Below are positions 1-9,009 of a stretch of DNA of 64,000 bases, one piece after another. This stretch comes from Microbacteriaceae bacterium (GTDB taxonomy: Bacteria > Actinomycetota > Actinomycetes > Actinomycetales > Microbacteriaceae): positions 1-64,000 of the forward strand of contig WQZN01000010.1 of the NCBI GenBank assembly GCA_009780695.1, written 5' to 3'. The notes beneath the pieces were generated by a model. That model did not search any database and was not told the DNA's origin. It saw only the letters and a list, made by a program, of their open reading frames with translations. The position numbers and the translations under genes were made by a program. Numbering within the stretch: position 1 is the stretch's first letter; each line of letters starts with the position of its first letter.

Positions 1-357
1 CACCTCGTTGCGGATGCCGTCGGCGAACGACGGGCGCAGGGGGCGGTCGATGAGACGGCAGACGAGGATCGCCTCGGTCGAGGGGCGGCCCTCGCGGCGG
101 AAGAACGAGCCGGGGATCTTGCCCGCGGCGTAGGAACGCTCCTCGACGTCGACCGTCAGCGGGAAGAAGTCGAACTGGTCCTTGGGCTGCTTGGAGACGC
201 TCGTCGCAGAGAGCAGCATGGTCTCTTCGTCGAGATAGGCGGCGACAGCACCCTGCGCCTGCTGCGCGAGGCGGCCGGTCTCGAACCGGACGACGCGCTT
301 GCCGAACTTGCCGTTGTCGAGAACGGCCTCGGCGAACTTGATTTCGGGACCTTCCAT
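1..357 (-). CDS. pnp: Polyribonucleotide nucleotidyltransferase (PNPase), N-terminal part
   Basis: The first 119 residues of PNPase; the gene runs off the left edge. PNPase degrades RNA 3' to 5' phosphorolytically in the cytoplasm. The reading begins [16 protein letters not shown] and contains the family hallmarks RPSTEAIL and [11 protein letters not shown] of the first RNase PH domain. A Shine-Dalgarno-like AAGGAG lies about a dozen bases before the ATG. rpsO, the usual immediate upstream neighbour, is about 1.6 kb away with two membrane protein genes in between. Identity is certain; completeness cannot be judged. Confidence 0.95.
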   Translation of the reverse strand, partial: MEGPEIKFAEAVLDNGKFGKRVVRFETGRLAQQAQGAVAAYLDEETMLLSATSVSKQPKDQFDFFPLTVDVEERSYAAGKIPGSFFRREGRPSTEAILVCRLIDRPLRPSFADGIRNEV

Positions 358-593
358 CGAGGTCTCACTCCTTATCGGTTCCGCGTCGCCGTGTTGCGAA
401 CGCGGGCGTACACGAGAAGGCAGGACGTAGACAGGACTGAGCGAGAGCGCTCGTGCTGGCCACCAGTAGAAGAACGCGGAACGAGGGCGTCACACGCCTG
501 CGCTCCGAAATCCACCACCGAGGACCAGCTTCCTGTCGGCCTGCCCCTACACGCGGAACCTTATCAGCCGGGCCTGTCCGCACCCCGGGAGAC

Positions 594-610
594 GCGCGCG
601 GGCCGCGCGC
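594..610. terminator. GC-only hairpin after the VanZ-like gene
   Basis: GCGCGCG, a 3-base loop and CGCGCGC lie just beyond the stop codon of the minus-strand VanZ-like gene. No T-run follows, so it is only a possible terminator. The rest of 358-625 shows no gene and presumably holds the pnp leader and promoter. Confidence 0.3.
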
Positions 611-625
611 TCCCCCGCCGGCGCG

Positions 626-1126
626 CTAGACCCGGCGGTAGCGGACGAGCTCGGCCTCGAGCTCGCGGATGCGCTGCCGATCGCGCTCGCGCCGATAGGC
701 GGGGATCGTCACGAGAAGGGCGATGACGACGCCGACGACGGTGCCGAGGCTGTTCGACTCGATGTCGCGGATGTCCGACACCCGCCCCGGGATGAACAGC
801 TGCGCCGTCTCGATGAAGCCCGAGCTCGCGACCCCGATCAGGATCGCGAGCCACCAGCGCCGCCGCCCCAGCAGCAGCACGAGGAAGAACCCCATCGGCA
901 CGAACATGACGATGTTGGCGACATATTCGACGTGGTTGTACGTCAGCCAGGCCGCGAACGCCGGGAAGCGCGGCGCCAGGGCCGCGTGCTCGCGGGCGAT
1001 GAGCCGATGCAGCAGATCGGCCTGCTGCGGGTCGAGCGGCTGCGGCCCGAGCGTCATGCAGGCCACGCCCACGAGGTAGAGCAGGGTGAACGGGACGAGG
1101 ACGGGGTGGCGGCGCAGCATCCTCAC
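626..1126 (-). CDS. VanZ-family membrane protein
   Basis: A 166-residue integral membrane protein with four or five hydrophobic segments. The segment around residues 60-110 (NHVEYVANIVMFVPMGFF, then IETAQLFIPGR) is the VanZ-family signature; the name comes from a teicoplanin-resistance accessory protein, but most relatives have no known function. The last 25 residues are charged and may form a short coiled coil (RERDRQRIRELEAELVRYRR). Start is GTG; an ATG two codons in is an alternative. It lies 42 bases downstream of the YhhN gene and is probably co-transcribed with it. Confidence 0.8.
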   Translation of the reverse strand: MRMLRRHPVLVPFTLLYLVGVACMTLGPQPLDPQQADLLHRLIAREHAALAPRFPAFAAWLTYNHVEYVANIVMFVPMGFFLVLLLGRRRWWLAILIGVASSGFIETAQLFIPGRVSDIRDIESNSLGTVVGVVIALLVTIPAYRRERDRQRIRELEAELVRYRRV

Positions 1127-1168
1127 TCGGCGACCGACCGGGTCGGAGCGGATCGGGGCCGGAGCGGC

Positions 1169-1858
1169 TTACGACGGGGTCGCGGCATCCGCCCAGGCTA
1201 TCTGCGCGCTGCTGAGCGAGCGCCGCACCGCGCGCGTCACGCCGATCGCGATGCCCGCCTCCGCGGCGATGTAGGTGAGCATGACCCAGAAGCCCGACAG
1301 CGGGATCGGCAGGTCGGGGCGGAAGAGCCGCAGCGCGAGCAGGCTGTCGGAGAGCAGGAACACATAGCCTGCGATCTCGAGCAGGCGTGACGCGCGGGAT
1401 GCCAGCGCCGCCATGGTGCACAGCGCCAGCCCGTAGACGATCACGGCCGGCAGCATCGCGCCGACGTGCGCCGCGAGCAACCCGAGCAGCACGCCGAACA
1501 GCACCGCGTAGATCGCGATGCGCCACGGCCGCCACGCGGGGTTGCCGCCGGCTACCGGCCTGCGCGTGAAGGCCACGATGTACGAGACCTGCGCGCACAG
1601 GAACGCTCCGAGGCCGAAGACGAACGAGAGGCCGAACAGGACGTCACCGGCCCACGAGAAGAGCAGGCCGAGCAGCAGCCACGGCGTGACCGGTGTGCGG
1701 AGCGGCCGCAGCGTCGCGAGCACCGCGACGATCAGCAGCGGCATGAGCGCCCACTGCGACCATGCCGCCGGGCCGCCGAGGCCCCCGAGCTCGGCCGCGA
1801 GGTTCACCACCGCGGCCACCGCATAGGGCAGAAAGGCCCAGAACCTCGTCGTTCGCAT
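1169..1858 (-). CDS. YhhN-family protein (lysoplasmalogenase-like)
   Basis: A 229-residue protein that is almost entirely hydrophobic, with about eight predicted membrane helices. Motifs FSWAGDVLFGL (near residue 70) and LLSDSLLALRLF (near residue 170), each with a membrane-embedded acidic residue, match the YhhN/TMEM86 family, whose animal members hydrolyse lysoplasmalogens. The bacterial substrate is unknown, so only the family is claimed. It follows the rpsO terminator, so it probably has its own promoter, and it precedes the VanZ-like gene. Confidence 0.8.
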   Translation of the reverse strand: MRTTRFWAFLPYAVAAVVNLAAELGGLGGPAAWSQWALMPLLIVAVLATLRPLRTPVTPWLLLGLLFSWAGDVLFGLSFVFGLGAFLCAQVSYIVAFTRRPVAGGNPAWRPWRIAIYAVLFGVLLGLLAAHVGAMLPAVIVYGLALCTMAALASRASRLLEIAGYVFLLSDSLLALRLFRPDLPIPLSGFWVMLTYIAAEAGIAIGVTRAVRRSLSSAQIAWADAATPS

Positions 1859-1906
1859 CGTGCCCCGATGCTAGCGGCGCGGCATCCTCACGCGTGCCCG
1901 CACATG

Positions 1907-1944
1907 GAGAAAGCCGCCACCCGTAAACGGGTGACGGCTTTCTC
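1907..1944 (-). terminator. Strong hairpin terminator after rpsO
   Basis: GAGAAAGCCG and CACCCG are mirrored by CGGGTG and CGGCTTTCTC around a TAAA loop, giving a stem of 16 pairs with one internal mismatch, 20 bases past the rpsO stop codon. It should end rpsO transcription and insulate the downstream membrane protein genes. Confidence 0.8.
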
Positions 1945-1963
1945 GAAGTCGTGGGCGATCGCC

Positions 1964-2233
1964 TCAGCGGCGCAGACCCAGGCGCTCGATCAGCGAGCGG
2001 TAACGCGCGATGTCGATCTCCTGCAGGTAACCGAGCAGACGGCGACGGTGACCGACCAGGATCAGGAGGCCACGACGCGAGTGGTGGTCGTGCTTGTGCT
2101 CCTTCAGGTGCTCGGTCAGGTCCTTGATCCGCTTGGTGAGGATGGCGACCTGGACCTCGGGGGATCCGGTGTCACCGGGGTGGGTTGCGTACTCGTCGAT
2201 GATCGCCTTCTTGACCTCTGCATCAAGTGCCAT
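1964..2233 (-). CDS. rpsO: 30S ribosomal protein S15
   Basis: An 89-residue protein of the standard S15 length, with the signatures [18 protein letters not shown] and [11 protein letters not shown]15 binds the central domain of 16S rRNA and helps organise the small-subunit platform. The ATG is preceded by a purine-rich AGAAAGGGGATCC. The leader contains a small hairpin (GCCGT, CTGA, ACGGC, near 2310), which could serve S15 autoregulation; that is only a possibility. The gene has its own terminator and is not adjacent to pnp. Confidence 0.98.
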   Translation of the reverse strand: MALDAEVKKAIIDEYATHPGDTGSPEVQVAILTKRIKDLTEHLKEHKHDHHSRRGLLILVGHRRRLLGYLQEIDIARYRSLIERLGLRR

Positions 2234-2397
2234 GAATGGATCCCCTTTCTCTCGTTGCGCGGTGCCCGAGGCAGAATGCCCGAGCTCTCTTTATCCGCGG
2301 CCGTTCAGACGGCAACCTGGAAAGTCTACCAGAGACGGGGCGTGCGCCCTCGCGAGGCGCCTGGATCGGAGGGGTCCGACGACGTACCCAGAATGAC

Positions 2398-4401
2398 ATG
2401 GCAGGGTTGGCCCCCATGCGGGGTGTGCGAACGGATATCCAAGGACTGCGCGCGCTGGCCGTCGCCGCGGTCGTGCTCGATCACGCGGGCGTTCCGGGGG
2501 TCGGCGGCGGCTATGTCGGCGTCGACGTGTTCTTCGTCGTCTCCGGCTTCCTCATCACCTCGCAACTGCTCGGCCGGCTGCAGGCCACGGGGCGCATCGG
2601 CTTCGCCGACTTCTACGCGCGCCGCGCCCGGCGCATCCTGCCGGCCTCGTTCACGGTGCTCGCGCTCACGGTTCTCGGCGTGTTCCTGTTCCTGCCGCCG
2701 ACGCTGCGCGCGCAGGCGATGACGGATGCCATGGCCGTCGCCCTCTACCTGCCCAACTACGTCTTCGCCGCCCGCGGCACCGACTACCTCGCGAACACCA
2801 CGCCCTCGGTGTTCCAGCACTACTGGTCGCTCGGGGTCGAGGAGCAGTTCTACTTCCTCTGGCCTGCGCTGCTCGGCATCCTCTGGCTCGTGCTGCGCGG
2901 CCGCCGCGCCGCCGTGGCGGGCGTGCTCGGCCTGCTCGCGCTCGGCTCGCTCGGCGTCGGCCTGGTGCTGACGCAGACCGACCAGCCGTGGGCGTTCTTC
3001 GCGCTGTGGCCGCGCGCGTGGGAGCTCGCGGCGGGCGGCCTGCTCGCGTTCACGGCGCCGGCGATCGGGCGGCTGCTGCCCGGCTGGGCGGCACGGGTCC
3101 TCGGTTGGGCCGGTCTCGCGGGCATCCTCACGGCCTGCGTGGCCTTCACCGCGGACACCGTCTTCCCCGGCACCGCCGCCCTGCTGCCGGTGCTCTCGAC
3201 CGTCGCCGTGATCGCCGCGGGCGAGGTGCCCGTGCGCGGCTCGGCCGGGGCCCTGCTCGGGGTGCGGCCGCTGCAGTTCCTCGGGGCGATCTCGTACTCG
3301 CTGTACCTCGTGCACTGGCCGCTCGAGCAGCTGCCGCAGGCGGCCGTCGGCTACGAGAACCCGCTGCCGCTGATCGCCCGGCTCGCGCTCGCGGCGCTCG
3401 CGGTGCCCATCGCGTGGCTGATGTACCGCCTGCTCGAGAACCCGGTGCGCCGTGCGCCGGTGCTGGCCGAGGCCCGGCCGCGGCGCTCGCTGCTCGCCGC
3501 ACTCGGCGGCAGCGGCCTGCTCGCCGCCTCGTTCGCCGTGCTGCTCGTGACCGCGGCGAGCGCGGTGCCGCAGTCCGACCGCGACGCAGCCGACACCGGG
3601 CCGACCCTTCCGCTGCACGCCACGGGCTTCGTGCCCGCGAACCTCAAGCCGACGCTCGCGAAGGCGTCGAGCGACAACCCCGCGCTGTACGACGACGGCT
3701 GCGAGCTCGACTTCTCGGCGACACAGCCGAAGCCGTGCTCGTTCGGCCCGGCAGCCGCCCCGACGGTGGTGCTGTGGGGGGACTCGGCCGCAGCGCAGTG
3801 GGCGCCCGGCCTGCAGACGGCCGTCGAGGCCGCCGGCGACCGCCTCGTGACGCAGACGAAGAGCGGCTGCGCGTCGACGCTGATCACCCACGTGCGGGAC
3901 GGCCAGGCCTACAGGTCGTGCGACACGTGGCGGAAGAACGTGCTGAAGCAGCTGCGGCAGCATCCGCCCGCCGTCGTGATCCTCGCCGACTACGTCAACG
4001 AGGAGCTGCCGCAGAGCACCGAGAAGGTGCAGCAGTGGATGTCGGGGCTCACCGACACGATCGCGCAGCTGCCCTCGAGCAGCCGCGTCGTGATGCTCGC
4101 CGACAGCCCCGACTTCGGGAAGAGCCCGATCGACTGCCTCTCGCAGCACCTCGACGACGCCACGGCGTGCGCGGTGCCCGCCTCCGCCGCGCTGTCCTCC
4201 CCCGGCCGCACCGCCGCGCTCGACGCCGCCGCCGCGACGCGCGCCGTGCTGGTCGACCTGACGCAGTACTTCTGCGCGGACACCTGCCCCGCGATCATCG
4301 GCGACACCCTCGTGTACCGCGACTCCCACCACCTGACGGCGAGTTTCTCGAGCGAGCTCGCAGGGCCGCTGCAGACCGGGCTGGCGCCCTACCTGCCGTA
4401 G
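2398..4401 (+). CDS. OafA-type acyltransferase with C-terminal SGNH domain
   Basis: A 667-residue membrane acyltransferase. Residues 10-350 form an acyltransferase-3 domain with about ten membrane helices; DIQGLRALAV, GVDVFFVVSGF and the SLGVEEQFYFLWP segment are characteristic. A linker leads to an extracytoplasmic SGNH domain with the nucleophile motif GDS near residue 461 and the DSHH catalytic segment near 642. Such proteins O-acetylate cell-surface polysaccharides or peptidoglycan; the acceptor here is unknown. I chose the ATG at 2398 because upstream residues are not family-like and overlap the rpsO promoter; ATG 2416 is also possible. The MFS gene follows 9 bases downstream. Confidence 0.85.
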   Translation: MAGLAPMRGVRTDIQGLRALAVAAVVLDHAGVPGVGGGYVGVDVFFVVSGFLITSQLLGRLQATGRIGFADFYARRARRILPASFTVLALTVLGVFLFLPPTLRAQAMTDAMAVALYLPNYVFAARGTDYLANTTPSVFQHYWSLGVEEQFYFLWPALLGILWLVLRGRRAAVAGVLGLLALGSLGVGLVLTQTDQPWAFFALWPRAWELAAGGLLAFTAPAIGRLLPGWAARVLGWAGLAGILTACVAFTADTVFPGTAALLPVLSTVAVIAAGEVPVRGSAGALLGVRPLQFLGAISYSLYLVHWPLEQLPQAAVGYENPLPLIARLALAALAVPIAWLMYRLLENPVRRAPVLAEARPRRSLLAALGGSGLLAASFAVLLVTAASAVPQSDRDAADTGPTLPLHATGFVPANLKPTLAKASSDNPALYDDGCELDFSATQPKPCSFGPAAAPTVVLWGDSAAAQWAPGLQTAVEAAGDRLVTQTKSGCASTLITHVRDGQAYRSCDTWRKNVLKQLRQHPPAVVILADYVNEELPQSTEKVQQWMSGLTDTIAQLPSSSRVVMLADSPDFGKSPIDCLSQHLDDATACAVPASAALSSPGRTAALDAAAATRAVLVDLTQYFCADTCPAIIGDTLVYRDSHHLTASFSSELAGPLQTGLAPYLP

Positions 4402-4410
4402 CCTGAGAGG

Positions 4411-5778
4411 GTGAGCGACCCGGACCGTTCCGCACCCGGCACGGGCGCCGAGGCCTCCCCCGCCGCTCCGCCCCGCGGTCGCCGTTCGGTGTTCGCCGAC
4501 ACGACGCCGCTGCGCGAGAGCCCGGCGTACGCACGGCTGTGGGCGGGGAACGCGATCGCCGGCATCGGCAGCCAGATCACGGTCGTCGCGGTCGGCCTGC
4601 AGATCTACGACCTGACCCGCTCGACGCTCGCCGTGTCGTTCGTCGCGCTGTTCGCGCTCGGGCCCATGGTCGTCATCGGGCTCTACGGCGGGATGCTCGC
4701 CGACGTCTTCGACCGGCGGAAGGTCGCCCTCGTCTCGGCTCTCGTCGCGTGGGCCTCGACCGCGGGCATCTGCGCGCTCGCCTGGGCGCACTCGAGCGCC
4801 GTCTGGCCCCTCTATCTGCTCACCGCCGTCAACACGGTCGGCGCGACGGTGTTCGCCTCCGCCGACACCGCGATCACGCCCCGCCTGCTGCGGAAGGAGC
4901 TGCTGCCCGCCGCCGGTGCGCTCGGCGGCATGGCCGTGGGCATCCAGATCACGGTCGGACCGGCGGTCGCCGGCGTCCTCGTCGCCTCCGGGGGCTACGC
5001 CCCGACGTTCTCGATCGACGTCGTGACCTTCACCTGCGCGTTCCTCGCGGTGCTCGCGCTGCCGCCGATCGTGCCGGAGGGCGATGCCGAACGGCCCGGT
5101 CTGCGCTCGCTCATGGAGGGCGCGCGGTTCCTGAAGGGCGCCGCCAACATCCGCACCTCGTTCATCGCCGACATCATCGCGATGGCCTTCGGACAGCCGC
5201 GCGTGCTGTACCCCGCGGTCGGCGCGCTGCTGATCGGCGGCGGCGCGGTGACGGTCGGCGTGCTGACGGCGGCGTACGCCGTGGGCGGTCTGCTGTCGAG
5301 CGTGTTCTCCGGCGCACTCGGCCACGTGCGCGCCCACGGCCGGGCGGTGGGCCGGGCGATCACGGTCTACGGCGCCGCGATCCTCGCCTTCGGCGCCGTG
5401 CTGCTCGTGCAGACCCTCGCCGGCCACGGAGTCACCGGGGCCGCCTGGTCGCACGTGCACGTCCCCGCGCTCGCGGCCGCGGCGGCGGCCCTGCTCGTGG
5501 CCGGCGGCTCGGACAACGTGAGCTCGATCTTCCGACAGGCGATCCTGCAGGCGTCCGCGCCGGACGTCATGCGCGGGCGCATCCAGAGCGTGTTCATCGT
5601 CGTCGTGACGGCCGGCCCGCGCATCGGCGACCTCTACATCGGGCTGATGAGCACGGTCGCCGCGGTGCTCTGGCCGGGGCCCGTGGTCGGCGGCGTCCTC
5701 ATCGTCGCCCTGATCTTCCTGCTCATGCGCCGCGTGCGCTCGTTCCGCGACTACGACGCCGCGCACCCCGTCGCCTGA
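4411..5778 (+). CDS. MFS transporter, EntS-like
   Basis: A 455-residue major facilitator protein with about twelve hydrophobic helices after a 30-residue hydrophilic N-terminus. The GxLADxxDRRKV-type loop between helices 2 and 3 (GGMLADVFDRRKVALV) is the MFS signature of the EntS/enterobactin-exporter group. A drug or siderophore export role is plausible, but the substrate is not shown. It starts with GTG after GAGAGG, 9 bases behind the acyltransferase, so the two are probably one transcription unit. Confidence 0.85.
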   Translation: MSDPDRSAPGTGAEASPAAPPRGRRSVFADTTPLRESPAYARLWAGNAIAGIGSQITVVAVGLQIYDLTRSTLAVSFVALFALGPMVVIGLYGGMLADVFDRRKVALVSALVAWASTAGICALAWAHSSAVWPLYLLTAVNTVGATVFASADTAITPRLLRKELLPAAGALGGMAVGIQITVGPAVAGVLVASGGYAPTFSIDVVTFTCAFLAVLALPPIVPEGDAERPGLRSLMEGARFLKGAANIRTSFIADIIAMAFGQPRVLYPAVGALLIGGGAVTVGVLTAAYAVGGLLSSVFSGALGHVRAHGRAVGRAITVYGAAILAFGAVLLVQTLAGHGVTGAAWSHVHVPALAAAAAALLVAGGSDNVSSIFRQAILQASAPDVMRGRIQSVFIVVVTAGPRIGDLYIGLMSTVAAVLWPGPVVGGVLIVALIFLLMRRVRSFRDYDAAHPVA

Positions 5779-5790
5779 CGGGGCATGCGA

Positions 5791-5818
5791 GAAGGCCCCG
5801 GGCGAGCCCGGGGCCTTC
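5791..5818. terminator. Bidirectional terminator between convergent genes
   Basis: GAAGGCCCCGGG, loop CGAG and CCCGGGGCCTTC form a perfect 12-bp stem between the stop codons of the plus-strand MFS gene and the minus-strand FKBP gene. Confidence 0.85.
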
Positions 5819-5831
5819 CACGTCGTACGGC

Positions 5832-6206
5832 TTACTTCACGTCCAGCAGGTCGATCACGAAGATCAGAGTCTGGCCGCCGAGGGGGTGGCCCGAGCCGGC
5901 GGGGCCGTAGGCGAGGTGCGGCGGGATGGTGAGCTTGCGGCGACCGCCGACCTTCATGCCCGGGATGCCTTCCTGCCAGCCGGCGATGAGGCCGCGCAGC
6001 GGGAACTGGATCGACTGGCCGCGGCTCCACGACGAGTCGAACTCCTCGCCGTTGTCGAAGCCGACGCCGACGTAGTGCACGTCGACGGTCGCGCCGGGCG
6101 TCGCCTCGGCGCCGTCGCCGACCTCGATGTCGACGATCTCGAGCTCGGTGGGGGCGGCGCCCTCGGGCGCGTCGATCTCGGGCTTGGTCTTGTTGGTGTC
6201 TGCCAT
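5832..6206 (-). CDS. FKBP-type peptidyl-prolyl cis-trans isomerase
   Basis: A 124-residue single-domain FKBP that catalyses proline isomerisation during folding. Family motifs are VDVHYVGVGFDNGEEFDSSW, GWQEGIPGMKVGGRR, IPPHLAYGPAGSG and the closing LIFVIDLLDV. There is no signal peptide or lipobox, so a cytosolic location is inferred. The ATG at 6206 is preferred over an in-frame upstream start because the family homology begins just after it. Confidence 0.93.
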   Translation of the reverse strand: MADTNKTKPEIDAPEGAAPTELEIVDIEVGDGAEATPGATVDVHYVGVGFDNGEEFDSSWSRGQSIQFPLRGLIAGWQEGIPGMKVGGRRKLTIPPHLAYGPAGSGHPLGGQTLIFVIDLLDVK

Positions 6207-6298
6207 GCCCTCAATCAAAGCGGTTCCCGCCGGGCGCGCGCAAAGCCTGCAGAGGATGCCCAGGCCCACTTGCCCATCGCCTGGCGCCCTGAGACAAT

Positions 6299-6371
6299 GG
6301 GCGCAAGAACTCGTCGGCCCTCGAGTTGCCGGCTCAGCCGCACCAGGGTCGGCGAGTTTTCTTGTGCGCCC
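6299..6371. other. 73-base imperfect hairpin between PrsW and FKBP genes
   Basis: GGGCGCA at 6299 pairs with TGCGCCC at 6365. A 14-pair helix (6308-6321 with 6345-6358, two G-U pairs) lies inside it, and a CGGC-TCA-GCCG hairpin caps it. It lies in the 177-base gap between two minus-strand genes. It may be a processing or termination structure or a small RNA. No family match (tRNA, SRP RNA, tmRNA) is recognisable. Confidence 0.45.
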
Positions 6372-6383
6372 GGCGCCGTGCGC

Positions 6384-7556
6384 TCAGTGGTGGATGACCG
6401 CGCGACGGTCGTCCGTCACGGCCTGCAGCAGCCGCAGCTCGTCCCGTTGGGCGCGTTCGCGCCCGTGGTCGCTCTCGATGCGCTGCCGCGTGTACGCGAG
6501 CACGGTCGCGTCCCTGATGAACCTGCGCACGGCGCGCGACGCGCGCGGCCCGTGCGCGCGCGCCCAGTGCCGCGCCTGCCTGCGGCCGGCGCTCGTGCCG
6601 AGCATGTCGACCTCGGCCGCGGTGAGCCAGCCGGCCCGCGCGTACAGGCCGAGCGCCCGGTAGGTGAGCTGCGCGTCGCGACGCCTCGCGAGCAGCACGA
6701 ACCACGCCATGACGACGAAGATCGGCAGCTCGACGACCAGGTAGAAGAAGAACGCGCCGTTCTCGTTGAGCGACGAGCCGAGGTTGAAGCCCGCGTGCAG
6801 CAGGATCGCGACGGCGAGGCCGCCCAGGAAATAGAGGATCGTCCGCCCCACGCTGCGCGGGCCGCTCGCCGCGAGCCCCAGCGCGATGCCGGTGCAGCTC
6901 GTGAAGGTCAGATGGGCGAAGGGCGAGAGGATGCCGCGCACATAGAACGTGTAGGCGAGGTCGGCCTCGCCGCCGTTCCACAGCGCAAGCCCGAAGTACT
7001 GGATGTTCTCGACGAATGCGAAGCCCGCCGCGATCGTCGCCGCATAGACGACGCCGTCGACCGGTCCGTCGAAGGTGCGCTGGGCGATGAGGAAGACGAT
7101 CAGCACGCCGACGCCCTTCGCAACCTCTTCGACGACGGGCGACTGCACCGTGATCGCGAAGAAGGTGTCGCGGGTCACCCCGATCTCGTGGCCGAAGCGG
7201 TTGAGCGTGTCGTCGACGACGAGCGCCGCGACGATGGAGACGCCGCCGCCCCACAGGAACGAGAACACCCGCAGCGGGAAGGGCTCGGGTTCCCACCGGT
7301 CGACCCAGCGCACGACCGCGAGCACGGCCACGAGCGGCATGAGTGCGACGACGCCGCTGATCACGGTGCCGGTGACGCCGAGCACCCCGACGAGGTAGGC
7401 GACCACCCAGATGATGGCCATGACGCCGACCGCGATGCCCGCGGTGACGCCGACGACCATGCCGGCGCTCTGCCGCGGGCGGCGGACGGACGGCAGGACC
7501 TGCTGGATCGGACCCGTCTCGGAGACAGGGGGCGCGAGGGGGTCGATCGAATGCAT
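6384..7556 (-). CDS. PrsW-family intramembrane metalloprotease
   Basis: A 390-residue membrane protein. The PrsW motifs are all present: EEVAKG near residue 143, FAFVENIQY near 180, the SPFAH histidine near 215 and LLHAGFN near 254, which together form the proposed metal-binding active site. Bacillus PrsW cleaves the anti-sigma factor RsiW; the target here is unknown. A C-terminal cytoplasmic tail of about 100 charged residues follows. The ATG at 7556 has GGGGAGG at the right distance; the longer reading from TTG at 7571 would begin within this ribosome-binding site. Confidence 0.85.
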   Translation of the reverse strand: MHSIDPLAPPVSETGPIQQVLPSVRRPRQSAGMVVGVTAGIAVGVMAIIWVVAYLVGVLGVTGTVISGVVALMPLVAVLAVVRWVDRWEPEPFPLRVFSFLWGGGVSIVAALVVDDTLNRFGHEIGVTRDTFFAITVQSPVVEEVAKGVGVLIVFLIAQRTFDGPVDGVVYAATIAAGFAFVENIQYFGLALWNGGEADLAYTFYVRGILSPFAHLTFTSCTGIALGLAASGPRSVGRTILYFLGGLAVAILLHAGFNLGSSLNENGAFFFYLVVELPIFVVMAWFVLLARRRDAQLTYRALGLYARAGWLTAAEVDMLGTSAGRRQARHWARAHGPRASRAVRRFIRDATVLAYTRQRIESDHGRERAQRDELRLLQAVTDDRRAVIHH

Positions 7557-7578
7557 CAGCGACCTCCCCAAGCCATGA

Positions 7579-8955
7579 TCACGCCTCGAAGACCTTCCCC
7601 GGGTTGACGATCCCGAGCGGATCGAAAACGGCCTTCACCTGGCGTTGAAGAGCATACGAGTCCGGCCCCAGTTCGTCGATGAGATGGTGGCGCTTGAGCA
7701 GGCCGACGCCGTGCTCGCCCGTGAGCGTGCCGCCGAGCTCGAGCGCGGTGCGGAACAGCGCGTCGGCGGCGGCGCGCACGGCATCCGTCATCACCCCGCC
7801 CTCCAGCACGAAGTTGGGGTGCAGATTGCCGTCGCCCGCGTGCGCGACCGTCGGGATGCGCACGCCGTACTCGGCCGAGATGCGCGCGATGGCCTCGAAG
7901 GCCTCGACGAGGCGCGTGCGCGGCACCGAGACGTCCTCGATGAGCACCTCGCCGCGCGCCTCGAGCGACGGGTGGAAGGCGCGGCGGATGGCGAGCAGCT
8001 GATCCCCCGTGGCCGCATCGGTCGACACGCGCGCCTGGCCGCCCGCGGTCTCGATCACCTCGACCGCGTGCAGGGTCGTCTCGGGGGCGGGCGACTGGTC
8101 GAACTGCACGAGCAGGAAGCCGTCGCCCGTCGCGGGGCCCATCGCGTCGCGGATCACCTCGTCGCCGAGGTGGCCACGGATGGCCTCGACGGCCTGGCCG
8201 TCGAGGAGCTCCATGACGGCGGGGCGCAGCCGGGCGGCGACGATCGCAGTCGATGCGGACGCCGCCTGCCGGACATCCGGGAAGAACGCCCCGATCGTCA
8301 CCACGTCGCCGACGGGCCGCGGCAGCACCCGCAGCACCGCCTCGACGACGATGCCGAGCGTGCCCTCCGAGCCGACGAACAGAGCGGTGAGGTCGTAGCC
8401 CGTGACCCCCTTCACCGTGCGATGGCCCGTCTCGATCAGGCGACCGTCGGCGAGCACGACCTTGAGGGCGAGCACGGCCTCGCGCGTCACCCCGTACTTC
8501 GCGCACAGCAGGCCGCCCGCGTTCGTCGCGATGTTGCCGCCGATGCTCGAGATCGACTTGCTGGCCGGGTCGGGGGCGTACCAGAGCCCGTACGGGGCGA
8601 GGGCGGCGTCGAGGTCGCCGTTGATGACACCCGGCTCGACCGTCGCCGTCTCGTTCGCGGCGTCGATCTCGAGGATCCGGTCCATCCGCGACAGGTCGAG
8701 CACGATCATGCCGCCGTCGCCCGCGGCGCCGGCTGCGAGCCCGGTGCCCGCACCGCGCGGGACGACGCCCGTGCGCGTCGCGGTCGCGATGCGCATGACC
8801 GCCTGCACGTCGGCGATCGCGCGCGCCTCGACGAGGGCGAGGGGCGTGCCGGATGCCGTGAAGCCGGACTTGTCCGTGCGGGCGGCGTCGAGGCGCGCGG
8901 GGTCGGTGACGACCGCCGGGCCGAGCTCGTCGATGAGGCGTGCCAGGGCATCCAT
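7579..8955 (-). CDS. FAD-binding oxidase, GlcD/lactate-glycolate dehydrogenase type
   Basis: A 458-residue flavoprotein. Residues 35-175 form the FAD-binding (PCMH) domain with PRGAGTGLAAGA and SSIGGNIATNAGG; residues 210-455 form the C-terminal domain with HAGDGNLHPN and TGEHGVGLLK. The family oxidises 2-hydroxy acids (glycolate, D-lactate, 2-hydroxyglutarate). No GlcE/GlcF-like partner lies nearby, so the substrate is open. The PrsW gene follows 23 bases downstream and may be co-transcribed. Confidence 0.88.
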   Translation of the reverse strand: MDALARLIDELGPAVVTDPARLDAARTDKSGFTASGTPLALVEARAIADVQAVMRIATATRTGVVPRGAGTGLAAGAAGDGGMIVLDLSRMDRILEIDAANETATVEPGVINGDLDAALAPYGLWYAPDPASKSISSIGGNIATNAGGLLCAKYGVTREAVLALKVVLADGRLIETGHRTVKGVTGYDLTALFVGSEGTLGIVVEAVLRVLPRPVGDVVTIGAFFPDVRQAASASTAIVAARLRPAVMELLDGQAVEAIRGHLGDEVIRDAMGPATGDGFLLVQFDQSPAPETTLHAVEVIETAGGQARVSTDAATGDQLLAIRRAFHPSLEARGEVLIEDVSVPRTRLVEAFEAIARISAEYGVRIPTVAHAGDGNLHPNFVLEGGVMTDAVRAAADALFRTALELGGTLTGEHGVGLLKRHHLIDELGPDSYALQRQVKAVFDPLGIVNPGKVFEA

Positions 8956-9009
8956 TCCCTCAGGCTATTGCGGACCTAACCTGGAGAACGACAGAGGAGG
9001 CGAGGTCGC

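Noticed and set aside
2326-6030. Very long minus-strand reading frame (over 1200 codons) opposite the acyltransferase and MFS genes
   Set aside because: It is Arg/Gly/Ala/His-rich, lacks any motif and is the antisense shadow of two clear genes; long empty frames are usual at this GC content.
6299-6371. tRNA-like layout: 73 bases with a 7-bp GGGCGCA/TGCGCCC acceptor-like stem
   Set aside because: There is no TTCGA-type T-loop, D-loop or anticodon arm on either strand; the inside folds as one long helix.
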